A DNA stretch of 64,000 bases from VXMO01 sp034422835 (GTDB lineage: Bacteria; Chloroflexota; Dehalococcoidia; UBA6926), in contig DAOUJJ010000014.1 of assembly GCA_034422835.1 (NCBI GenBank), positions 89,894 to 153,893 on the forward strand, in the 5' to 3' direction. A program made the translations under genes and the position numbers. Shown here piece after piece: positions 17,145 to 25,308 of this stretch (the first letter of the stretch is position 1; each line of letters opens with the position of its first letter). The notes under the pieces were generated by a model. It ran no database searches. It was not told the origin of the DNA and was given only the letters and a program-made list of their open reading frames with translations.

Positions 17145-18436
17145 GAACCGAAAAGGTCGTCATGACGGCGTGGATGTTCGCGCGGCATCCCCGGCAGGTC
17201 TTCTACGGCTGGTGGGTGACGCTGGCGGGAACGGGTCTCGCCGCCTATACGGACGGCATCGGTTTCTGGGGATTCTCCAACTTCTTTGCCGCGATGGTAA
17301 GGCACTTTGGGTGGTCGCAGGCGCTGGCAGGGATTGGGCCGTCGCTCCAGCGGCTGGAGTCCGGCATCACCGCGCCCTTGACGGGCTACCTGGTTGATCG
17401 ATACGGCGCGCGCAAGGTGCTCATCCTTGGGTACTTCGTTTCGGGTGGCGGCTGCATGTTGATGAGCCAGGTCGAGAACATCTGGCAGTACTACGGTGTC
17501 TTCATCGTCTTTGCGTTCGGCCTCAGCGCGGGGGCGTTCACCGTCACGGCAGCGGCCATCAACGCATGGTTCCGGCGATTCCGGGGACGGGCCAACGGCA
17601 TCATGCTTGTCGGGCCGGGAATGTCCGGCCTGCTGGCGGGTGTCTGGGCGTGGATCATCCCGGAGTTTGGGTGGCGGTCCGTCCTGTTTGGCGCGGGCGT
17701 CGGCTTCTGGGTTGTAGGGATGATTCTCATTCCGCTTATCCGCAACAGGCCGCAGGACTACGGCATGGAGCCGGACGGCGGCGAGGCGCCCGAGAACGAG
17801 ATCGCAGAATCCTCGCGCCTCAATGTTCTGCCGGAGGCCAATTTCACCCTGAGAGAGGTTCTGCGCAGCAGGGGCTATTGGCAATATGTCATCGCGAGCG
17901 CGTTGTTGGGCGCATCGTGGTCAATCATCACTTTTGAGGCGCTCATTCTGCAGAAGAACGGGTTCTCCAAGGAATTCATCGCCTTTATGTTTGCTTGGCA
18001 GACCGGCTCAAGCATCCCCATTCGCGTCATCGCAGGTACAGTGGCCGACTACGTGGACAAGCGCGTGGTGCTTGCGGTAGGAATCACCGTGCAGGGAATC
18101 GCAATTGTGCTGATACCCATGTCGACCGTGCCATGGCTGACGATTCTCGCCGGATTCCTGCTGGGCAGCGCCATTGGCTCGCAATCATCTGTGCGGCTGG
18201 CGCTCCAGGCAGAGTATTGGGGACTGGCGATATTCGGACGAGTCGCCGGCATACAGCAGGGGCTGGCCTCACTGCCGGCAATCCTGTCGCCGGTTGCCAT
18301 CGGCTGGCTCTATGACCAAACGGAAAGCTACGTTATCGGGTTCGTGATCATTGCGGCGATCCTGAGCATCTCCATACCGCTGACGCTCACGGTCACGCGC
18401 CCAAGACAGTCCTCAGCGCCGCCGGCATCCGCATAA
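17141..18436 (+). CDS. MFS transporter (second tandem copy)
   Basis: 431 residues if the GTG overlapping the previous stop (GTGA) is used. An ATG at 17162 with AAAAGG upstream is an equally good start, giving 424. It has the same layout as the first copy: QVFYGWWVTLAGTGLAAYTDGIGFWGFSNFF, VDRYGARKVLILGYFVSGGG, a central loop with an acidic run, and 12 helices. Conserved architecture with diverged residues points to an old tandem duplication. Substrate unknown, probably an organic acid. Confidence 0.88.
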   Translation: MRTEKVVMTAWMFARHPRQVFYGWWVTLAGTGLAAYTDGIGFWGFSNFFAAMVRHFGWSQALAGIGPSLQRLESGITAPLTGYLVDRYGARKVLILGYFVSGGGCMLMSQVENIWQYYGVFIVFAFGLSAGAFTVTAAAINAWFRRFRGRANGIMLVGPGMSGLLAGVWAWIIPEFGWRSVLFGAGVGFWVVGMILIPLIRNRPQDYGMEPDGGEAPENEIAESSRLNVLPEANFTLREVLRSRGYWQYVIASALLGASWSIITFEALILQKNGFSKEFIAFMFAWQTGSSIPIRVIAGTVADYVDKRVVLAVGITVQGIAIVLIPMSTVPWLTILAGFLLGSAIGSQSSVRLALQAEYWGLAIFGRVAGIQQGLASLPAILSPVAIGWLYDQTESYVIGFVIIAAILSISIPLTLTVTRPRQSSAPPASA

Positions 18437-18456
18437 TCAGACTGCCTTCGGAGTAA

Positions 18457-19878
18457 ATGCGCCGCCGGGTAGTGTGGCGGGGCTATACTTATTCAATCCG
18501 CCCGTTCGCGGGCTTTGGCTTTTATTGGGAGGTCGCCGTCAACGCTGCATTATCGGTCCTCGTTCACCCCAACCGCGTTTTCTACGGCTGGTGGTTGGCG
18601 ATTGCGAGTTTCGGCGTCCTCTTTTACACAGCCGGCGTGTTCTTCTACGGATTCTCGCCGTTCTTTGCGGAAATTCTGGATGAGTTCGGATGGCCGGCGG
18701 GCGTGGCCTCCTTTGCATTCGCCTTTCAGAGGATGGAGCAGGGCATCTTCGGGCCCATTGTTGGATATGCGGTAGACCGTTTCGGGCCCAGAAAATCCGT
18801 CCTCGGCGGGATGTTCATCCTCGGGTGCGGATTCATCGGCCTGAGCATGGTTCAGGAGCTCTGGCAATTCTTCGCCGCCTTCGCGGTGATGGCGCTTGGC
18901 CTCGCATTCGGCTCCTTCCTCACCGTCAACACCGCCGTCAACGCCTGGTTCATCCGGCGGCGGGGCACGGCCATGGCCATCGTGTCCTACGGAGCGGGGG
19001 TGAGCGCCCTGATTGTGCCGCTCATCGTGGGACTGATTGCCCTCTTCGCGTGGAGAGAGGCGCTGCTGTACCTGGGCATCGCGACGTTCATTGTCGGGCT
19101 GCCGCTCGGCCTCATGATGCGCGACGCTCCCGAGAAGTACGGCCTAAGGCCGGATGGTGTGAGCGACGAAGAGGCGGCTCGACACGCGGAAACGGACCAG
19201 GACGAGCGCTATGCCGATACGACGTTCACGGTGAAGGAGGCCATCCGAACAACGACGTACTGGAAATACGTTGTGGCGAACATCTTCGGGTTCATTTTCT
19301 TCGGCTCTTTCATCATTCACCAGTTTGTGTTGTGGGAGTCGTTTGGTTTTTCCACGTGGTGGGTTACGTTCCTGGTGACGCTCCTCCCGCTCTCCAGTTT
19401 CCCGGCCCGCATCCTGGGCGGCATCCTTGCCGATATGTACGACAAGCGTAAGATTGTGTCGATCTCGTTCACGATGCAGATAATCGGCGCGGTGCTGCTC
19501 TTCTTTGCGCGAGACCCGATTACGGCCGTGCTCTTTGCCGCGTTCTTCGGATTCGGTTTCGGCCTCGGCAACCCGCCGCGATCCGCTCTCCTTGGAGAAC
19601 TCTTTGGCCGGCAGGTTTACGGCCAGCTGCTTGGCCTCCAATTCACCTTTACGGCCCTCGGAGGAATCTTTGCGCCGGTCTTTGCCGGATTCATGTATGA
19701 CGAGTTCGGCGCGGACGGCTACCGCTGGGCATTCTTCGCGCTCGGAATGATGGCCACAATTTCCCTGTACATGTATATGACGATGAAGCGGCCGCAACTG
19801 CCCGCTCGCCTCGCGAAAACGTATGTCGAATCAGAGACTACCGCCGAAACAGGGAGCGCCGAGCGGCCTAGTTCGTGA
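18457..19878 (+). CDS. MFS transporter (third tandem copy)
   Basis: 473 residues from the ATG at 18457. The core starts at NRVFYGWWLAIASFGVLFYTAGVFFYGFSPFF, with VDRFGPRKSVLGGMF following, 12 helices in all. The first about 40 residues look unlike the sister proteins, and a TATACT box lies inside them (18484-18489), so the true start may be further in; no in-frame ATG/GTG with a ribosome site is seen there. The 3' end overlaps dapF on the other strand by 11 bases. Function as for its neighbours. Confidence 0.82.
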   Translation: MRRRVVWRGYTYSIRPFAGFGFYWEVAVNAALSVLVHPNRVFYGWWLAIASFGVLFYTAGVFFYGFSPFFAEILDEFGWPAGVASFAFAFQRMEQGIFGPIVGYAVDRFGPRKSVLGGMFILGCGFIGLSMVQELWQFFAAFAVMALGLAFGSFLTVNTAVNAWFIRRRGTAMAIVSYGAGVSALIVPLIVGLIALFAWREALLYLGIATFIVGLPLGLMMRDAPEKYGLRPDGVSDEEAARHAETDQDERYADTTFTVKEAIRTTTYWKYVVANIFGFIFFGSFIIHQFVLWESFGFSTWWVTFLVTLLPLSSFPARILGGILADMYDKRKIVSISFTMQIIGAVLLFFARDPITAVLFAAFFGFGFGLGNPPRSALLGELFGRQVYGQLLGLQFTFTALGGIFAPVFAGFMYDEFGADGYRWAFFALGMMATISLYMYMTMKRPQLPARLAKTYVESETTAETGSAERPSS

Positions 19879-20743
19879 GCAGTTGTCCGGCGTAAACCGT
19901 CGTGGCAGGGCCGGTCATGTAGACTTGGCTGTCCGGGCTGCCGTCCCACTCGATGGTGAGCGCTCCGCCCGGCACCTCGACTGACACGCAATCATCGACA
20001 AAGCCCGCCAGCCGCGCCGCGACAACGGCGGCGCAGGCGCCTGTACCGCACGCCATGGTGAGGCCCGCGCCGCGCTCCCATACGCGCATGGTTATCGCCT
20101 CACGCGACTGCACATTGACTATCTCAAAGTTGACCCGCTCCGGGAAAAGGGGATGGTTCTCCATCATCGGCCCAATCGTCTCAAGCGGAAAATCCGCGAC
20201 AGGCGTGTCGATGAACGCGATAGCGTGGGGATTCCCCATCGAGACAAAGGAAAGGCTGAGGGCATGGCCGCCTACTTCTAATCCGTGCCCCTGCACAGGC
20301 CCCGGCCCATCTACGGCAACTGGGATGTCTCGGGGTTCAAGTATCGGCGCGCCCATGCCGACGCGAACGGCCTCGATGGCTCCACCCACGCTTCCGTTCT
20401 GCGGCCACACTGTCATCAGACCGCCGAGCGTCTCGATCGGCAAACCGGCCTCGTTGCGGAGCGCCGAGCTGTCGACGATGCCGCGCTCGACGGCGTATTT
20501 GGTGACGCAGCGGATGCCGTTGCCGCACATCTCCGCCTCGGAGCCGTCCGGGTTGAAAATCTGCATCTGCAGCGCGGCGTCATCTGAAGGACGAATCACA
20601 AGGATGCCATCAGCGCCCACGCCGAAGTGACGGTCGCAGGCCGCTTTAGCCACGTCCGGCCAGTTCGTGCTGTCAGCGCTCGCCGGACCGCCTTCCACAA
20701 CGATGAAATCGTTCCCCGTACCGTGCATCTTCGTGAAGTTCAT
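19868..20743 (-). CDS. dapF: Diaminopimelate epimerase
   Basis: 291 residues from the ATG at 20743 (MNFTKMHGTGNDF), the normal DapF start; a longer in-frame extension upstream is rejected. Catalytic cysteines are Cys-73 in MCGNGIRC and Cys-232 in MACGTGAC, which act as the acid/base pair interconverting LL- and meso-diaminopimelate. It feeds lysine and peptidoglycan synthesis together with dapL. TATACT sits exactly 6 nt before the ATG and there is no ribosome site, so the transcript is probably leaderless. Confidence 0.95.
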   Translation of the reverse strand: MNFTKMHGTGNDFIVVEGGPASADSTNWPDVAKAACDRHFGVGADGILVIRPSDDAALQMQIFNPDGSEAEMCGNGIRCVTKYAVERGIVDSSALRNEAGLPIETLGGLMTVWPQNGSVGGAIEAVRVGMGAPILEPRDIPVAVDGPGPVQGHGLEVGGHALSLSFVSMGNPHAIAFIDTPVADFPLETIGPMMENHPLFPERVNFEIVNVQSREAITMRVWERGAGLTMACGTGACAAVVAARLAGFVDDCVSVEVPGGALTIEWDGSPDSQVYMTGPATTVYAGQLLTN

Positions 20744-20749
20744 GTGCCA

Positions 20750-20755
20750 AGTATA
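20750..20755 (-). promoter_or_regulatory. -10 element (TATACT) of dapF
   Basis: On the minus strand, TATACT-N6-ATG. The 6-nt spacing fits a transcription start at the first base of the start codon. Confidence 0.5.
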
Positions 20756-20768
20756 CAGTCGTCCGTTG

Positions 20769-21686
20769 TCAGAGTCCCATCGTAGCGTGTATCTGTTCCG
20801 CAAACTGCTCAGGGTCCTCCTCCGCATCCACCCAGGTTATCCGCTCGTCATCCGCGCCGAACCACGCGAATTGCGTTCGGGCAAAGCGTCGTGTCTTGCT
20901 GACAATGGTTTGCCGCATGTCATCAAAGGGCATTCGACCCTCAATATGCGCAGAGATTTCCCTGTAGCCAATACTGCGGAATGACGAAAGCGATGGTGAG
21001 TAACCGGCTGCCAACAGAACGCGAACTTCGTCAATCCAGCCGGCCTGCAACTGACGGTCAACTCGCTGCTCGATACGCCTGTCCAACTCCTCCCGCTCCA
21101 TGCTGACGCCAAAGATGCGTATATCCCAGGGCGGGGCAGTTTGGGTGCGCTGTTCCGAGAAGGGGCGCCCCGTCGTCCTGACAACTTCCAGCGCGCGCAC
21201 AGTGCGGATCAGGTTGTTGGGGTGGATGAGTTCCGCGGCGGCGGGGTCTAAACGGCGCAGTTCCTCGTGCAGGGCGTCTCGTCCATCGGCCTCGGCGCGC
21301 TCCATCAGCTCCTGCCGCAGGTCCGGGTTTGGCGCCACCTCGGGGACATTCCATCCTTCAAGCAATGCCCACACGTATTGGCCGGTGCCGCCTACAACGA
21401 CTGGCGTCTTGCCCCGCTCATGGATGTCCTGTATGGCGCACCCGGCGGCACTGAGGAACCGCCCCAGCGAGAAGTCGTCATCCGGTTCGGATATGCCATA
21501 GAGATGATGCGGGACGCCGCCGCGTTCTTCCTCAGAGGGCATGCCCGTGCCGATCGCCATGGCGCGGTAGACCTGCCTGCTGTCCGCGTTGATGATTTCG
21601 CCGTCAATGCGTCGAGCGAGTGCTGCGGCTGCAGCCGACTTTCCTACCGCCGTTGCCCCAACAAGCGCAATGACCGGTCTGCCCAT
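20769..21686 (-). CDS. miaA: tRNA dimethylallyltransferase
   Basis: 305 residues. P-loop GATAVGKSA (9-17), the substrate-recognition segment EIINADSRQVYRAMAIGTGMP, then VGGTGQYVWALLEGW and a C-terminal RTQFAWFG region. MiaA adds a dimethylallyl group to A37 of tRNAs reading UNN codons. It lies upstream of dapF on the same strand, but dapF appears to have its own promoter in the 25-bp gap. Confidence 0.95.
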   Translation of the reverse strand: MGRPVIALVGATAVGKSAAAAALARRIDGEIINADSRQVYRAMAIGTGMPSEEERGGVPHHLYGISEPDDDFSLGRFLSAAGCAIQDIHERGKTPVVVGGTGQYVWALLEGWNVPEVAPNPDLRQELMERAEADGRDALHEELRRLDPAAAELIHPNNLIRTVRALEVVRTTGRPFSEQRTQTAPPWDIRIFGVSMEREELDRRIEQRVDRQLQAGWIDEVRVLLAAGYSPSLSSFRSIGYREISAHIEGRMPFDDMRQTIVSKTRRFARTQFAWFGADDERITWVDAEEDPEQFAEQIHATMGL

Positions 21687-21739
21687 GGGTGAACTCTGGC
21701 CTTATTCGATGTGGCGCGCGTGAGCGCGGGAACCTGCCT

Positions 21740-22735
21740 CTACGGCAGATCCACCCACACGCCGCCCTGCCGCATCGAGGAGACGAACGCCTCCGCCGCG
21801 TCAATGGATTGCAGGCCCTGCTGCAGGGTCAGGAGGAGTGGCGTCGGTTCCGCGCCGCCCATCACCCATCCGAGGAACTGCTCCTCGATATTGACGCGCC
21901 GCTCCTCCTCATATGCCTGCCGCAGATCGTCCGGCACTGGCACGACCTCAGCCTCGCCGTCGCCTGATGCGATGCGCACGGACGAGAACGGATCGGCAGG
22001 ATACCCGGCAACGATGATGGTGCCCTCCTCTCCGTGCAGGGCAATGTGGGCGTTCTGCGCGGCTTTCGGCGCGAGGTTGTCATGCACGTACCGCACGGCG
22101 ACGTCATCGCCAAGATCGGCAACGATGGCTGAGAAACCGACGCGTCGGTTGTCCACCTCGTGCTGCTTGCGGACGACCAACAACCGCTGATGTGATCCAA
22201 GCCATCGGTTCAGGATGTCAAAGTAGCTGCCAAAGGCAAGAAATGGCGTGTGCCATCGCATCTCCGCGCTCAACACGCGCCCGATGCGCCCCGCGGCTAA
22301 CAGTCGCAGGACAAGCGCGTCCTCACGGTCGTACGGACCGCCGGGAAACGCCGGATATTGCCGCGCCTTGAGCTGCGGACGCGCCTCAAGCGCAGCCACG
22401 ATCTCACGCCCCTCCGCGCCGGTCATGGCCAACGGGTTCATGGTGAGCAGATGCTTGTCGTTCTCCAGCGCGCCAAGCAGGATATCGCGATGCTGCGGGG
22501 CCTGGGTCCCGTTGAAAACAAGGTCCACGTCCGGCGAGGAAACGACATTCTGCCAGGAGGCCTCTTGCACCGGCACGTTGAACTGTTCTGCGACGCGGGC
22601 GGTGGATTCGGCGCTGTTATTTGCAACGGAGACAAATTCGATACCCGGAACCTTTGCGAGCTCCGGCACGACGCGGCGGGTGGAGAATCGGCCAACTCCA
22701 ACCAGACCGATACGAAGGGTGGACTCTGTGGACAT
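21740..22735 (-). CDS. Gfo/Idh/MocA-family oxidoreductase
   Basis: 331 residues. The Rossmann fingerprint is IGLVGVGRFSTRRVVPELAKV at the N-terminus, followed by a dinucleotide-binding pattern ending in FNGTQAPQHRDILLGALENDKHLLTMNPLAMT. In canonical members this last region carries an EKP catalytic lysine; here it reads MNPLAMT, so the usual lysine is replaced. The C-terminal domain is shorter than average. AGGAGG precedes the ATG. Substrate unknown, typically a sugar, inositol or a conjugated aromatic. Confidence 0.82.
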   Translation of the reverse strand: MSTESTLRIGLVGVGRFSTRRVVPELAKVPGIEFVSVANNSAESTARVAEQFNVPVQEASWQNVVSSPDVDLVFNGTQAPQHRDILLGALENDKHLLTMNPLAMTGAEGREIVAALEARPQLKARQYPAFPGGPYDREDALVLRLLAAGRIGRVLSAEMRWHTPFLAFGSYFDILNRWLGSHQRLLVVRKQHEVDNRRVGFSAIVADLGDDVAVRYVHDNLAPKAAQNAHIALHGEEGTIIVAGYPADPFSSVRIASGDGEAEVVPVPDDLRQAYEEERRVNIEEQFLGWVMGGAEPTPLLLTLQQGLQSIDAAEAFVSSMRQGGVWVDLP

Positions 22736-22813
22736 GCTGATACTTTCCTCCTGGAATTCTTACGGTTGCCGTCGTTGCGGCCTTAGCTAAGAGGTCGAAT
22801 GTGCAAGTGTTGT

Positions 22814-23197
22814 CTAGGAGCCGTTCCTGCCATTCAAGAGGGTTTCCACCTTTGCGACCAGGCTCGAAACATCTTCAAGCCCGACTCTGACTTGCCGCTC
22901 GCCGAACTCGCCCTCGTAGAAGTTCGTATGAAGATCGGTGGCAACGCCGAACTGACGTTGAATATCGTCATCGTCCGCCTCAGATATGAGCCGCCTCACG
23001 ACACCGTAGAATTGGGCGTGGCGGTCATGTGCAAGCCCTCGCTCCTCAGCGTATGCCTTGAGCGCCTGCGATGCCGCGCCCCATCCCTTTTCGGATGCCT
23101 GGCGCAGGTCATCGCGCGACAGTTCCTCAAAGGCCTGGTTGAGAAAGATGCGGCTCTGCCTCGCGTAGTCCTTATTGCCGCCGTTCGCGTTCGTCAT
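22814..23197 (-). CDS. HEPN / PaREP1-like small protein
   Basis: 127 residues, almost wholly helical. The pattern RDDLRQASEKGWGAASQALKAYAEERG, then HDRHAQFYGVVRRL and ATDLHTNFYEGE, followed by a C-terminal helix, fits the PaREP1/HEPN group of small helical proteins. No cognate nucleotidyltransferase (MNT) is adjacent, so a toxin role is not supported; in Chloroflexi such genes also occur alone. TATACT lies 6 nt before the ATG. Confidence 0.68.
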   Translation of the reverse strand: MTNANGGNKDYARQSRIFLNQAFEELSRDDLRQASEKGWGAASQALKAYAEERGLAHDRHAQFYGVVRRLISEADDDDIQRQFGVATDLHTNFYEGEFGERQVRVGLEDVSSLVAKVETLLNGRNGS

Positions 23198-23203
23198 GGA
23201 ATC

Positions 23204-23209
23204 AGTATA
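23204..23209 (-). promoter_or_regulatory. -10 element (TATACT) of the HEPN-like gene
   Basis: TATACT-N6-ATG, the same spacing as at dapF. No ribosome site. Confidence 0.5.
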
Positions 23210-23233
23210 GTCGTATGGCGCGGGTGACCCATG

Positions 23234-24010
23234 CTATTCTCGCTCGCGTTCTTCCGCCGCTCGCACCAGCGCAACGAACTGCTCGGCGTTGAGTGACGCG
23301 CCGCCAATCAGCCCCCCGTCAATGCCCGGCTGCTCAAGCAGCGACGCAACGTTTTCCGGGTTCATGGAGCCGCCGTAAAGGATGCGGACGGACTCTGAAG
23401 CCTCTTCTCCCCGGGACTCCGCAATGGTCTGTCGGATGACTGCGATTCCCTCGCGCGCGTCGTCCGGCGTTGCCGCCACACCCGTGCCGATAGCCCACAC
23501 GGGTTCATAAGCAATCACAACCGCTGATACGTCGTCCACGTCAGCCAGCCCGCCGGATGTTTGTGTTCTCAGAACCTCCGCCGTTTCACTCGCCTCTCGC
23601 TGTTGCAGTGTTTCGCCGACGCACATGATCGGGGTGAGCTCGTATTCGAGGGCAGTGCGGACCTTTGCATTGACGAAATCGTCAGCCTCCGCGAAATAGG
23701 CGCGGCGCTCGGAGTGGCCGACAATCACGTAACGGCACAGGCCTTGCAGCATGTTCGGCGCAACCTCTCCTGTGTACGCGCCTGACTCCGCTGGATACAG
23801 GTTCTGCGCGCCAAGCGCGACGGGCGACCCGCGCAGCGCCTCCGCAACGATGGGCAGTGAGACGAATGGCGGACACACGGCCACGTCCACACCCCTGGGA
23901 ACGCCGACCGTATGGACGACGTTGTACGCAAGGATTCTCGCCTCTGCGAGCGTGGTGTTCATCTTCCAGTTGCCGGCAATCAGCGGCGTCCGCGTGGATG
24001 GCATTGGCAT
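23234..24010 (-). CDS. tpiA: Triosephosphate isomerase
   Basis: 258 residues. Catalytic and binding residues are visible: Asn-14 and Lys-16 in GNWKMN, His-99 in VGHSERR, Glu-169 in AYEPVWAIGTG, and the phosphate-binding GGSMNPEN region near 230. It interconverts dihydroxyacetone phosphate and glyceraldehyde 3-phosphate in glycolysis/gluconeogenesis. It is the last gene of a leftward pgk-apgM-tpiA run, 21 bases after apgM. Confidence 0.96.
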   Translation of the reverse strand: MPMPSTRTPLIAGNWKMNTTLAEARILAYNVVHTVGVPRGVDVAVCPPFVSLPIVAEALRGSPVALGAQNLYPAESGAYTGEVAPNMLQGLCRYVIVGHSERRAYFAEADDFVNAKVRTALEYELTPIMCVGETLQQREASETAEVLRTQTSGGLADVDDVSAVVIAYEPVWAIGTGVAATPDDAREGIAVIRQTIAESRGEEASESVRILYGGSMNPENVASLLEQPGIDGGLIGGASLNAEQFVALVRAAEERERE

Positions 24011-24031
24011 TACCTCTCTAGTGGGATGGCG

Positions 24032-25249
24032 CTATGCGCCGAACTTGTCCAGCTTGCCGGCATTGGCGAGCGCCAACGGCATGATGTCCGTTGCCGCCAT
24101 GGTTCCCAGCATTCCCTTGGCGCATTCACGCTCCGTGAACGCCTCCGCAAAGCCGGTGGCGACGTAGGGCGCTCTGATCATCAGGGGAACCGGGTGCCAG
24201 CTGTGGGCGGCCATAGCGGTCGGGGTGGAATGGTCCCCCGCCACAACCAACACATCGGGATCGAGATCTAGCAGCGCGGGCAATGCCCGATCTAGCCGTT
24301 CGATGGCGGCCACTTTGGCGTCGTAGTCGCCGTCCTCGCCGGTGCTGTCCGTGTACTTGTAGTGGATGAAAAAGAAGTCGTGGTCGTCCCATATTTCGCG
24401 GGCAGTTTGGATCTCGTCGTCGATGGTTTCGCCGGTTGGGACGACTCGCATACCCACCAGCTGCGCGAGTCCGCGATACATGGGATAGGCGGCGATTGCA
24501 GCGGGAGTCAGGCCGTAAACATCCGTCATCTGTGGGAGGTCCGGTATCGTCGAAAATCCGCGCAGAACGAGGCCGTTTGCGGGGTGGGCATCCGCAATAA
24601 CGGGCATCGCAGCCTTGAGGAAGGAATTCACAATGTCGGCGGTGCTATCGGCCCATGGCTCAGTCGGAGTGACTTCTAACGGGGCCAACCCCTCGCGCTG
24701 GGGGTCGCTGTCCGTCAGGGCATCGCTGAGCTGCGGCCCGCCGTCCTCGGGGCGGAGGAGCATCGCAAAGCGGTGCTCGAGGCCGGAGACGATGATCGGC
24801 TGCGCATTGTCGATGGAGATGCCATTTAGCCGCTCCGTCAGCTCACGGTTGAAGTCGGTTGCGATGCGGCCGGCGCGGCGGTCGGTTATCGTGCCGTCCT
24901 TGCCGAGGGTGCAGAAGTTCCCGCGCGCGGCAACGTCCCCCTCACGGACATCGATGTCCAACCCAAGGGCCTCAAGGATGCCGCGACCGATGAGATACTT
25001 GATCGGGTCGTAGCCAAAGAGGGCGAGGTGGCCGGGCCCGCTGCCGGGTGTGATTCCGTGCGCAACAGGGATCGACATGCCGGTCTGGGACGATCGCGCG
25101 AGTCGATCGAGGTTGTCCTTCTGGGCGTCCTCAAGCTCCGTGCGGAGGGTCTTCGGGTGCGGGATGCCGCCCAAACCGTCCATGACAAGCAGGACGATCT
25201 TCGTGTCCGTCTTGCGGGCGAGGCGTTTGATCAGTTCAAAGTCGGCCAT
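24032..25249 (-). CDS. apgM: 2,3-bisphosphoglycerate-independent phosphoglycerate mutase, archaeal type
   Basis: 405 residues, alkaline-phosphatase superfamily. Landmarks are KIVLLVMDGLGGIPHP at the N-terminus (metal-binding Asp), TPGSGPGHLALFGYDP with the catalytic Ser/Thr region, ITDRRAGRIAT, and near the C-terminus VLVVAGDHSTPTAMAAHSWHPVPL with the metal-binding Asp/His residues. This is the ApgM branch, unlike GpmI or GpmA. It interconverts 3- and 2-phosphoglycerate. TATACT lies 12 nt before the ATG, so the gene may have its own promoter within the pgk-apgM-tpiA cluster. Confidence 0.93.
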   Translation of the reverse strand: MADFELIKRLARKTDTKIVLLVMDGLGGIPHPKTLRTELEDAQKDNLDRLARSSQTGMSIPVAHGITPGSGPGHLALFGYDPIKYLIGRGILEALGLDIDVREGDVAARGNFCTLGKDGTITDRRAGRIATDFNRELTERLNGISIDNAQPIIVSGLEHRFAMLLRPEDGGPQLSDALTDSDPQREGLAPLEVTPTEPWADSTADIVNSFLKAAMPVIADAHPANGLVLRGFSTIPDLPQMTDVYGLTPAAIAAYPMYRGLAQLVGMRVVPTGETIDDEIQTAREIWDDHDFFFIHYKYTDSTGEDGDYDAKVAAIERLDRALPALLDLDPDVLVVAGDHSTPTAMAAHSWHPVPLMIRAPYVATGFAEAFTERECAKGMLGTMAATDIMPLALANAGKLDKFGA

Positions 25250-25277
25250 GTCAGTGTGGACAGTATAGCGGGGAGGT

Positions 25278-25304
25278 CCTTCGACTGTGCTCAGGGTGAA
25301 CGGG
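25278..25304. repeat. REP-like repeat copy (TTCGAC...CTCAGGG.GAACGG family)
   Basis: CCTTCGACTGTGCTCAGGGTGAACGGG in the gap between pgk and apgM. Resembles the copies at 26601, 32997 and 62321. It is imperfect relative to the copy at 62321. Confidence 0.6.
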
Positions 25305-25308
25305 TTGT

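Noticed and set aside
18484..18489. TATACT inside the third MFS frame as its promoter
   Set aside because: No in-frame ATG/GTG with a ribosome site follows soon after; the start remains open.
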